This document shows positions 24,201 through 34,759 of a DNA stretch of 64,000 bases, in pieces (within the stretch, counting starts at the first letter, position 1; each line of letters starts with the position of its first letter). This stretch comes from Aquilaria yunnanensis (Eukaryota; Streptophyta; Magnoliopsida; Malvales; Thymelaeaceae). Under the pieces are notes generated by a model. That model was not told where the DNA came from, did no database searches, and saw only the letters and a program-made list of their open reading frames with translations. Made by a program: the position numbers and the translations under genes. The stretch lies in contig CM077595.1 of the NCBI GenBank assembly GCA_039654915.1, positions 51,243,501 to 51,307,500 of the forward strand, in the 5' to 3' direction.

Positions 24201-26795
24201 TCCATTTCATTCCAAACAATTTTTGAATGTTTTCATTTCATTCCGAAGAAGTTGTGAATGTTTGCACTTCATTCCAAACAAGTTGTGAATGTTCCAATTT
24301 CATTCCAAACAACTTCTGAATGTTTCCACTTCATTCCAAACAAGTTATGAATGGTTTCACTTCATTCCAAACATGTTGTGATTGTTTCCATTTCATTCCA
24401 AGAAATTTGCGAATGTTTCCTTTTCATTACAAAGAAGTTGTGAATGTTTCCACTTCATTCCAAACAAGTTGTGAATGTTTTCCATTTCATTCCAAACAAG
24501 TTGTGAGTGTTCCAATTTCATGCCAAACATGTTGTGAATGTTTCCATTTCATTCCAAACAAGCATTGAATGTTTCCATTGATTCCAAACTAGTTCTGAAT
24601 GTCCCCATTTCACTCCAAATACGTTGTGAAAGCTTCGATTTCATTCCAAACAAGTTGTAAATGTTTCAATTTCATTCCAAACAAGTTGTGAATGTTTCCA
24701 TTTCATTCCAAACAAGTTGTGAATGTTTCCATTTGATTCCAAACAAGTTGTGAATGTTTCTATGTCTTCCCAAACAAGTTGTGAATGTTTCCATTTCATT
24801 CCAAACAAGTTGTGAAGCTTTTCATTTCATTCCAAACACGTTGTGAATGTTTCCATTTCATTCCAAACAAGTTTTGAATGTTTCCATTCACTCCAAATAA
24901 GTTGTGAGTGTCCCCATTTGATTCCAAATAAGTTGAGAATCTTTCCATGTCATTCGAAACAAGTTGTGAATGTTTCCATTTTATTTCAAACAAGTTGTGA
25001 ATGTTTCCATTTCATTCCAAACGAGTAGTGAATGTTTCAATTTCATGCCAAACAAGTTTTGAATGTTTCTATTGAATCCAAACTAGTTTTGAATGTCCCC
25101 ATTTCATTCCAAATAATTGGCAATGTTCCAATTTCATTCGAAACAAGTTGTGAATGTTTCCACTTCATTCCCAACAAGTTATGAACGTTTCCACTTCATT
25201 CCAAACATGTTGTGATTGTTTCCATTTCATTCCAAGCAATTTGTGAATGTTTCAATTTCATTCCAAAGAAGTTGTGCATGTTTCCACTTCATTCTAAACT
25301 AGTTGCGAATGTTTCAATTTCATTCCAAACAAGTTGTGAGTGTTCCAATTTCATGCCAAACAAGTTATGAATGTTTCCATTTCATTCCAAAGAAGCATTG
25401 AATGTTTCCATTCATTCCAAACTAGTTGTGAATGTCCCCATTTCATTCCAAATAAGTTGTGAAAGCTTCGATTTCATTCCAAACAAGGTGTAAATGTTTC
25501 GATTTCATTCCAAACAAGCTATCAATGTTTCCATTCATTCCAAACTAGTTGTGAATGTTTCCATTTTATTCCAAACAAGTTGTGAATGTTTCCATTTCAT
25601 TCCCAACAAGTTGTGAATGTTTCCATTTCATTCCGAACAAGTTGTGAATGTTTCCATCTCATTCCAAACAAGTTGTGATTGTTTCCACTTCATTTGAAAC
25701 AAGTTGTGAAGCTTTCCATTTCATTCCAAACAAGTTGTGAATGTTTCCATTTCATTCCAAACAAATTGCGAATGTTTCCATTTCATTCCAAGCAAGTTTT
25801 GAGTGTTTCCATTTCATTCCAAACAAGTTGTGAATATGACAATATCATTCCAAACTAGTTGTGAATGTTTTCATTTCATTTCAAAGAAGTTGTGAATGTT
25901 TCCATTTCATTTCAAATAAGTTGTGACTGTTTCCATTTCACTCCAAACAAGTTGTGAATGTTTCCATTTCATGCCAAACAAGTTTTGAATGTTTCTATTC
26001 ATTCAAAAATAGTTTTGAATATCCCTATTTCATTCCAAATAAGTTGTGAATGTTTCCATTTCATTCCAAACAAGTTGTGATTGTTTTCATTTCATTCCAA
26101 ACAAGTTGTGAATGATTCCACTTCATTCCAAACAGGGTGTGAATGTTGCCACATCATTCCAAATAAGTTGTGAATTTTTCCATTTCATTCCAAACAAGTT
26201 TTGAATGTTTCCATTTCATTCCAAAAAAGTTGTGAATGTTTCAATTTCATTCCGAACAAGTTGTGAATGTTTTCATTTCATTCGAAACAATTTGTGAATG
26301 TTTCCATTTCATTCTAAACAACTTGTGCAAGTTTCCATTTCATTCTAAGCAAGTTGTTAATGTTTCCATTCCGTTCCAATGACGTTGTGAATGTTTCCAT
26401 TCCATTCCATAGAAGTTGTGAATGTTTCCGTTTCTTTCCCAACATGTTGTGAATGTCTCCGTTTCATTCCAAATAAGTTGTGAATGTTTCCGTTTCTTTC
26501 CCAACATGTTGTGAATGTTTCCATTTCATTCCAAGCAAGTTGTGAATGTTTCCATTCATTCCAAACAAGTTGTGAATGTTTCCACTTCATTCCAATCAAG
26601 TTGTGAATGTTTACATTTGATTATGAAGAAGTTGTGAATATTTCCATTTCATTCCAAATAAGTTAGGAGTGTTTCCATTTCATTCAAAATGAGTAGTGAA
26701 TGTTTGCATTTTATTCGAAACTAGTTGTGAATGTTTCCATTTCATTCCAAAAGAAGTTGTGAATGTTTCCATTTAGTTCCAAACAAGTTGGGAAT
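21262..26795. repeat. 31-bp satellite array, block 4
   Basis: It starts with the right TSD of the family 2 element (ATTTC) and ends at the split family 1 LTR. A longer frame of 119 codons at 22403-22762 is a satellite frame whose usual stops are mutated, not a gene. A block containing the variants CATGCCAAAC and AAGCATTGAATG at about 24500 recurs near 25340 and again in blocks 5 and 6. Confidence 0.96.
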
Positions 26796-27889
26796 TGAAG
26801 ATTTTAGGATCTCATGTTATCTACTCATGTATATGTCACATAAATATTTGTTCATTTGAGTTCAATATAAGCATGCATCATTCTAATTTGCTTAACATAT
26901 TTTATGCATTTGATATAACATGTGAGTTTTACATACATATTGTGACAAACAAATCCTATCATGGTACTAAGAACATTCATGTAAATAATTGAAACCTAGC
27001 ATGCTACCAAACCAAGTGAGAATGTGCACCTTTCTTCTTGGTTATCTTTGGTGAAAACTTGAGGGAGAACTTGATCTTAGAGGGGCACCTTGAAGCTTGA
27101 ATTGAGATGAATAATCTCAATGTAATTCCACCCACAATGCTCTAAAATGGTGTCTAATTTTTCGGCCACTAAAAGAAAGGAAGGAGGAGACTTTTCTCTC
27201 AAGAAAAATGGAGCAAATGGAATGTCTTGGAATTAATTAAATGGCCGGCCACTAAAGGCTATTTATAGATGACCAAAAGGCACACCTTTACACCAAGTAA
27301 GGTGTCTTTTAAGCCAAAGAACACTTCCTTTGGCCAAGGGTCATCTATGGTGGCGAAAATACATGTCTCTTTGGCCAAGGAACACTTCCTTTGGCCTAAG
27401 AGACATGTCCCTTTGGTCAAGAGACATCTCTTGGTGCTATAACCAACCCATGGCTGAATATACATGTCTCTTGATGTCAAAGGACATCATTCTTGGTGCA
27501 ATAACCACCCCAACCAACTCATGGACGAATATACAGGTCTCTTGATGTCAAAGGACATCATTCTTGGTGCAATAACCACCCCAACCACCCCATGGCCGAA
27601 TATACATGTCTATTCACTCAAGGAACACTTCCTTTGGATGAAAGGACATGTTGTTTTAGCCAATAGTCATCTCTTTTGATGAAGAGACATACCTTTACAC
27701 AAAAGATGTGTCTCTTGGTGGTTTTGAGCTAAAAGCAAGGTGAGCTGGCACAAAGCTAGCTCACTATAATACTTATGCACCATTGAGCTCCTCGGAGCTC
27801 CAACCAAGCACCATGAACTGAGGCCCAGCACCTAGAGCTGGAGTTAGCTACTCTCAGCTGAAGTGAACTAAAGTCCAGCTACACTCAGC
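26796..27889 (-). mobile_element. Split solo LTR of family 1, left part
   Basis: Reverse-oriented LTR beginning TGAAGATTTTAGG; its left flank is GGAAT. It stops at TCAGC where the plus-strand copia element begins. The remaining 340 bp resumes at 42462 beyond that element, and the two parts add up to a full LTR of about 1.4 kb. A TATTTATA (leftward TATA box) lies at 27260-27267. Near-repeats of about 80 bp at 27450-27600 (TCTTGATGTCAAAGGACATC) are a variant of the LTR's internal tandem repeats. Confidence 0.92.
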
Positions 27890-28778
27890 TCTTGGAATTC
27901 TTGCCGCACCAAGATCCTTTTAAGATAGGATTTGAGCTCATTGAGCTAACTCTAGCTTGAACAGCTATCTAAGGCAGCTAAAAGTAGCTCCCTTTAGCTC
28001 AAGTCAGCTCACTTCAGCTATAAGTAGCTCAAAGTAGCTGGACTTCAGCTCAAGTTAGCTCAAGTCAGCTCACTTCAGCTTCTGGTAGATGAATGTAGCT
28101 AGACTTCAGCTCAAGTCAGCTCACTTCATCTATAAGTAGCTTAAAGTAGCAGGACTTCAGCTCAAGTCATCTCAAGTCAGCTCACTTCAGCTTTTGGCAG
28201 CTGGATGTAGCTGGACTTCAGTTCACTTCAGCTGAGAGTAGCTAACTCGAGCTCAAGTGTTCTTTGGCTTAAAAGACACCTTTCTTGGTGTAAAGGTGTG
28301 CCTTTTGGTCATCTATAAATAGCCTTAGAGGCCAGCCATTTTAAGCACGAATTTCTACTCCATTTGCTCCATTTTCTTGAGAGAAAATTGTTTTCCTCCT
28401 ATTTCCTTTAGAGGCCGAAATATTAAACACTTCTTGAGAGCATTGTGGGTGGATTTACATAGAGATTGTTCATCTCTATTTCAAGCTTCAAGGCGCTCCT
28501 CTAAGATCAAGTTCTCCCTCAAGTTTTTTTCGCTAAAGATAACCAAGAAGACAGGTGCACATCTTTTCTTGGTTTAGTAGCATGTTAGGTTTCATTTTCG
28601 TATATTCTTAGTAGCATGCTAGGATTTATTTAACACAACTTGTATGTGATCTTGATATGTTATATAATATGTTATGCATGCCTATATCCATGTTGAATTC
28701 AAATGAACAAATATGCATGTGGCATATACATGAGTAGATAACATAAAAGTATGTTATCATAAGATCCTGAAATCTTCA
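27890..28778 (+). repeat. 5' LTR of the copia element, internally deleted
   Basis: It starts TCTTGGAATTC (TG terminus mutated to TC) and ends GAAATCTTCA. At 889 bp it is about 500 bp shorter than its 3' partner. The missing stretch corresponds to about 41437-41926 of the 3' LTR: the sequence jumps from CTCGAGCTCAA to GTGTTCTTTGG. The TATA box TATAAATA is intact at 28314-28321. Confidence 0.92.
28314..28321 (+). promoter_or_regulatory. TATA box of the copia 5' LTR
   Basis: TATAAATA in the context TCATCTATAAATAGCC. The same context occurs in the LTRs at 49038-49045 and 50964-50971; the 3' LTR of this element has the mutated form TATACATA at 41984. Confidence 0.75.
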
Positions 28779-28780
28779 AT

Positions 28781-28793
28781 TGGTATCAGAGCC
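28781..28793 (+). promoter_or_regulatory. Primer-binding site (initiator-Met tRNA) of the copia element
   Basis: TGGTATCAGAGCC, two bases after the LTR end, complementary to the 3' end of initiator-Met tRNA and typical of plant copia elements. Confidence 0.95.
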
Positions 28794-29045
28794 TAGGTCA
28801 TGAAGATGTATATGTTGCATGTAGTAAGCATGATTTAGGATCATACATATGTGTATGATTTTGATAAAGGCTAATGAAGGATATGTGTATGAAGCAATGA
28901 AGGCATGTTTGTGTATTTCTGATTGAATGCTATATGCATCTCTTTTGCCATATATGAGCATGTTAGAAGTTGTTTCATACACATGTTGCTTTGTTGAGTC
29001 TTGTTGTGTAAATTGAACTAAAACATGTGAATTGCATCAATGTAG
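28794..29045 (+). other. Untranslated leader of the copia element
   Basis: About 250 bp between the primer-binding site and the gag ATG, rich in A and T, with no coding signal seen. The same leader follows the LTR at 49526-49769. Confidence 0.75.
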
Positions 29046-31091
29046 ATGGCTTGTAAGAATATAGTTGCAGAATTAAACCGTGACCTCAAATTGGATGGTG
29101 AAAACTATTCACTTTTGCAACAGAAGGTCAAATTCATTTTAACTGAACAAGATACTCTTAATGTGCTCACTCAAGAGATCATGCCTCCTGCTGAGCGATA
29201 AGATAGGACTGCCTATGAGGCATTCCTAAAGAAGAACTCTATGTGTAGAGTCACTCTTCTCTCCACTATGGTGGTTGAGATTATGGTGGAATTCTCCATG
29301 CTTGAGGGGGCCAAGGCCATATGGGACTCAGTCAAGGCCAAGTATGGAGATGTTTCTGTAGAGAAACAACGCTCAATGATTCTCAGGTTTCAGAATTATG
29401 TTAAGCGTGCTGATCACTCTATGAGTGCTCACTTGCGGGAGATGTCACGCATGATCCACCAACTCAAGACAGCAAGGCATGTGCTCACTGATGAGCAACA
29501 AGTGCAAGCAATAATCCGTTCCTTGCCCGATGAGGAATGGTAGTTGATGAAGGTCAACTTACGCCATAACCCTCAAATAATGTCATTTGATGACATTGCT
29601 TGTCACCTCCTCCTTGAGGCTGAAGTAATGGCCCTCAAGGACCATTCTAGGGCATTTGTTGCCTCATCTTCTATCCAAAAGGGATGGAAGAAGAATGGTG
29701 GGAAAGGAGGGCTGGGAAAGGGCAAGGGAAAAGGTCCTGCTTCCAAGAAAAAGTTCAAGAAGATGCGGGACATAAGCAAGCTGAAGTGCTTCAACTGTGG
29801 GAGTAAGGGACACTTTGCAAAAGATTGCAAAGGTCCACCCAAGGTACATACATGCCCTTTTACTTCCTTTGTACATGTTGTGTCATGTACGTTACTAACT
29901 GAGTGCAATTCTTTGTGGATTGTAGACACAGAAGCAACAGACCACATAGCCCGGGATAGGTCCTGGTTTGTGGCCTATAGGAAGCTCTCAAAAGGAGCTA
30001 AGCACGTTTCAGTGGGGAATGATGCCAGGCTGGAAGTAGAAGGCATAGGAACATGTAGAATTCCTGTGGATATTGGATATTTGTATCTAATAGATGTATT
30101 GTATGTACCAAACATTTGTAGAAATTTGATTTCTATAAGTTGTATGTTGAAGTACAATTACTGCTTTAATTTCTTTAATAATAATGTGTCTATTATTAAA
30201 GATGATCAGATAGTATGCACTTGTTCAGTTAATAATGGGCTTTATGAGTTGAAGCCAATTGACCATTCTGTTGCAAGTCCTAGTTGCTATGTGACAGAGG
30301 TCACAAATGAAATGAGATGGCATGAAAGGTTGGGTCATATTGGTCAAGATAGAATGGACAAGCTAGCTAAGAGTGGATTGCTAGGTTCCTTGACCAAGGT
30401 TGTCCTTCCAATTTGCCAATCATGCCTAGAGGGCAAAGCCACAAGAAAGCCTTTTGGCAGAGCAACTAGGAGAGATAAGGCACTAAGTTTAGTTCACTCT
30501 GACCTGTGTGGGCCAATGAGGGTTGAATCCAAAAATGGATTCAAGTACTTCATCACATTCACAGATGATTATACTCGATTCACCCACATCTACTTACTGA
30601 GAAACAAGGCAAAGGCCTTGGCATGCTTTGAGAAGTATGTACACTTGGTTTTCAACCAAGTAGGTAAGAAGGTTAAGTCCTTGAGGACAGATAGGGGTGG
30701 AAAATATACATCAAATGCATTCAAGGCATTTTGTGACTTGAAGGGTATTGAGAGGGAGTTCACTCTTCCTTGCACACCCTAACAGAATGGAGTGTCTGAG
30801 AGGAAAAATAGAACTCTTATGGACATGGTACGTTCCATGATGGCAAAGGCCAATTTAGACATCACTTATTGGAGTGATGCACTACTGTGTGTAGTTCATG
30901 TCCTTAACAGAGTACCCACCAAGAATGTGAACTCTTCTCCGTATGAGTTATGGAAGAAGAAAACTCCTAACCTAAGCTATTTACACCCTTGGGGTTGTTT
31001 AGCTTATGTTCACATAACAGACCACCCTTTGGGAAAGTTGGGTCCAAGAGGTAGGAGGTGTGCCTTCCTTGGTTATGCTGAACAGTTTAGG
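29046..31091 (+). pseudogene. gag-pol: Copia gag, protease and integrase (broken gag-pol, part 1)
   Basis: The frame starts at ATG 29046 (MACKNIVAEL). Gag ends in a CCHC zinc knuckle, CFNCGSKGHFAKDC, at 29787-29828, which binds RNA. The protease site is at 29922: the catalytic Asp is kept but the usual DSGA reads DTEA, a Gly-to-Glu change likely to inactivate it. Integrase follows, with the zinc-binding WHERLGH (30318) and CQSC, then the DDE acidic residues Asp 30501, Asp 30690 and Glu 30798. Stops at 29199-29201, 29541-29543 and 30780-30782 interrupt it; the last lies where related proteins have Gln (CAA to TAA). The part ends at CAFLGYAEQF, where a family 2 LTR inserted. Confidence 0.93.
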
Positions 31092-32113
31092 TGATATGAT
31101 CAAAGAGGGCACAACCAAGAATGGCAAGGATCCATTAAAGATAACTAGTGGACCATTGACAAGGAAGAAGGCTAATGAGCTCACTAGTGCACTTCAAGCT
31201 TGGATTTTGACAGATTGGCGATGTTCTGGTAGAAAATTCATATCTTGAGCTAAACAGATCAGAATTGAGTAATTCTTGATTCATTGGAAATCTAACATCT
31301 GGAGCTGAAAATCATATGAAGACCATGAAACCCAATTTGCACGTTAAGGAGGTCCAATTTAGCTTCAAAGTCCCGATTTATGAGTTATCGCTGGTTCAGA
31401 AGTAGTTGCAGTATTTTGGGCATATCTTTGGCTATAGATGTCCGCTTTGTGTGGTTTAGGTTTCATTTAAAAAATAAGAAAGAGAGATACAACTTTCATG
31501 CTTTGAATTTTGAGAAATCATTGCTGCATCAAGTTCGAATTTCAGCTTGAAGTTGGAGACACAAGCCAGAATCACCCAAGAAGACTATTTTGGAGTTTTT
31601 ATGGCCAATCTTGTTTTGTAACGTATTTTATTTTATTTTCCTATTTATGTACATTATTTAGGATGTTATTTAGCCCATGGAATTGACTCAGGTCATTTAG
31701 GATAAAAGGAATTCTCTGCACACCTTAAACATGTGTTAAAAGTGTGTTAGAGTCCTAGTTTGACTAGGTTTTCTTGAGTCCTTTGTAACTAGGTTTCCTA
31801 GGTGACTTGGGCTGCGAATTTTGTGCAGATTTTTACCCTAGTTTAGGCCTATATAAAGGCACATATTCTAGATGTAAACACATAGAAAAATTTTGAAATA
31901 ATATTGCTCTTTGGAGAGGTTTTCTCTTTGGTTCTTTGTGGACTGCCTTGGTGCACAAGTGTGCTTGTGTTCTTGGAGTTCTATACTTCTCGTTTCTAGT
32001 CACAGGTTGATTAGGGGTGGGGGTCTTCAAACCCAGTCTCTTTGATGTCTTGTGGAGCTTGAAAAACATCTTGGGCGCGTTTCATGGTCTTTATACCATC
32101 GGGGTTCGCATCA
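31092..32113 (-). mobile_element. Solo LTR of family 2 inside copia integrase
   Basis: It begins TGATATGATC and ends TTCGCATCA, about 1,022 bp, opposite in display orientation to the other family 2 LTRs; the element therefore read left to right on the + strand, and the strand given marks orientation relative to them. The TSD is TTAGG at 31087-31091 and CTAGG at 32114-32118, one mismatch. Removing it rejoins the copia frame from AEQF to RGYVFLD. The first 150 bases carry the open GPLTRKKANELTSALQ peptide. Confidence 0.92.
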
Positions 32114-33739
32114 CTAGGGGTTATGTGTTCTTGGATATAAGTCACAAAACTGGGAACATCTTTGATGCAAGGAATGCTAACTTTGTGGAGGATGAGTTTC
32201 CCAAAGTTGGTGAGCGTGTTGACTTAACCTCATTAAGCTAGATCCTAGATGAGGATCAACCAAGTGACATAAGGACACCTGGGATGCATGCACGTACTCT
32301 AGAGGGAGTACCTCAACCACATGGAGCAATGGCTCCAAAAATACCTGTTGTTGTGGACCAACATGAGCAAGACCTCCAAGAGGAAGGTTTTGTTCAAGAG
32401 GGAGTTGAGGATACTCAAGAGCAAAATGTTGAGCCTCAAGAGATGGAGCATGAGTTGCTTCCATCTCAACCTACATTGAGAAGATCAATGAGGAAATTTG
32501 GACCACCTAAAGAATGGTGGATCTTGGATAGTGGGGCAAATTTGGTTGCATCTGAGATATTTGAGCCAAGTAACATTAAGGAGGCTCTTGAGGGTGCACA
32601 GAGGGAGGAGTGGATAAATGCAATGAAGGATGAGTTGCATTCAATGCATCTCAATGCGGTTTGGGAGCTAAGTGATCTTCCTCCAGGCCATAAGGCAATT
32701 GGGAACAAGTGGGTTCTCAAGATCAAGGTGAACTCTGATGGAAGTATCGAAAGATACAAGGCCCGTTTGGTGGCCAAGGGTTTTACACAGAATGAGGGTG
32801 TTGATTTCAAAGACACCTTTTCTCCTGTTGTAAAAAGTCACTTCCATCAGGATATTACTTGCCATCGTGGCAAATCTAGACCTAAAGTTACATCAAATGG
32901 ATGTAAAGACCGCCTTTCTCAATGGTGATTTGAGTGAAGAGATATATATAAGACAACCTGAGGGGTTTGTCCAAAAGGGTCAAGAGGACAAGGTATGTAG
33001 ACTGAAGAAGTCTATCTATGGTCCACAAGCTTCAAGACAGTGGTACTTGAAGTTTCACCATGCAATCACAAGCTATGGCTTTGTGATGATGCATGAAGAC
33101 CATTGTGTATACTTGTACTCTTATGGGTCTAGTTTTGTAGTATTGACTCTATATGTGGATGATATACTGATTACAAGTACTGGGCTTCCGTTGTTAAGTA
33201 CCATCAAGGGATGGTTGTCTTCCACCTTCGACATGAAGGATATGGGAAAGGCTGCCTTTATCCTAGGGGTTAAGATCCTGAGGGATAGAAAGGCAAGGCT
33301 GTTGGCCCTTTCTCAAGAGCCTTATATTGATAAGATTCTTGCGAGGTTCAACTTAACAAACGCAAAGCCCATGAGTACACCTCTTGCATATGGTTGCAAG
33401 ATTGGAGAGGACTTATGTCCTAAGACTCCAAAGGAGAAGGAAGAGATGGCTCAGATCCCTTACCTAAGTGCCATTGGTAGCTTGATATACGCCATGTTAT
33501 GTACAAGGCCAGACATCAGTCAAGCGGTTGGACTTCTAGCAAGATATTCTTCCAACCCTGGTCTGGAGCATTGGAAAAGTGTCAAGAGGATCCTAAGGTA
33601 CCTCAAGGGTACTAAGGATTATTGGCTTTGTTACCAAGGTAAAGAACTTAGTTTATGTGGCTATTCTGATGCTGATTGGGGAGGAGATAGAGACTCCAGC
33701 AAGTCTACATCTGGTTATATTTTCATGCTAAATGGTGGG
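32114..33739 (+). pseudogene. pol: Copia reverse transcriptase region (broken gag-pol, part 2)
   Basis: It resumes at GYVFLDISHKTG, the end of the integrase region. A stop lies at 32239-32241 (TAG). The linker has [16 protein letters not shown], then reverse transcriptase starts at [17 protein letters not shown] and includes [21 protein letters not shown] single extra A in the run at 32832-32836 shifts the frame; the sequence continues in the frame that opens at 32867 with [15 protein letters not shown]. The catalytic YVDD is intact at 33152-33163. LSAIGSLIYAMLCTRPDIS and the first RNase H Asp in CGYSDADWGGD follow. It stops at IFMLNGG where the second family 2 element inserted. Confidence 0.94.
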
Positions 33740-34759
33740 TGATGCGAACCCCGATGGTATAAAGACCATGAAACGTGCCCAAGATGTTTTTCAAGCTCCA
33801 CAAGACATCAAAGAGACTGGATTTGAAACCCCCACCCCTAATCAACCTGTGATTAGAAACGAGAAGTATAGAACTCCAAGAACACAAGCACACTTGTGCA
33901 CCAAGGCAGTCCACAAAGAACCAAAGAGAAAACCTCTCCAAAGAGCAATATTATTTCGAAATTTTTCTGTATGTTTACATCCAGAATATGTGCCTTTATA
34001 TAGGCCTAAAATAGGGTTAAAAGCTGGGCAAAATTCGCAGCCTAAATCTCTTAGGAATCCTAGATACAAAGTCATAGGAAATCCTAGTCAAATTAGGACT
34101 CTAATTCCTAGTTTGAACAAGTTTAATGAATGCAGCGTATGTCACTTGTCCAAAATGATTTAAAACTATTCCATAGTCTAAATAACTTCCTAAATAATGT
34201 ATCTAAATAGGATTTGAACGAAAATAAAATATAAATACAAGATTGGCCATGAAAACCCCAAAATAGTCTTCTCGGGTGGTTCCTGCTTGTGTCTTCGACT
34301 TCAAGCTGAAATTAGAACTTGATGCATTCATGATTTCTCAAAATTCAAAGCATGAAAGTTGTATATATCTTTCTTAGGTTTAAAATGACACCTGAACCAC
34401 ACAAAACGGACATCTAAATCCAAAGATATGCCCAAAATACTGCAACTGCTTCTGAACCAGCGATAACTCATAAATCGCGACTTTGAAGCTAAATTGGACC
34501 TCCTTAACGTGCAAACTGGGTTTGATGGTCTTCATATTATTTGTATATCCAGATGTTATCTTTCCAATGAATCAATAATTACTTAATTCTGATCTGTTTA
34601 GCTCAGGATATGATTTTTCTACCAGAACATCACCAATCTGTCAACATCCGAGCTTGAAGTGCACTAGTGAACTCCTTAGCCTTTTTCCTTGTCAATGGTC
34701 CACTAGAAACTTTCAGTGGGTCCTTGCCTTCCTTGGTTGTGCCTTCTTTGATCATATCA
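33740..34759 (-). repeat. 3' LTR of family 2 copy 2
   Basis: A 1,020-bp LTR from TGATGCGAAC to GATCATATCA. The minus-strand long frame enters it from the polypurine tract and ends at a stop at 34630-34632. Confidence 0.93.

Noticed and set aside
32516..32550. A protease-like LDSGA motif upstream of reverse transcriptase in copia part 2
   Set aside because: It lies in the linker before reverse transcriptase, after the integrase, where no protease is expected. The true protease site is at 29922. The match is four residues and probably coincidental.
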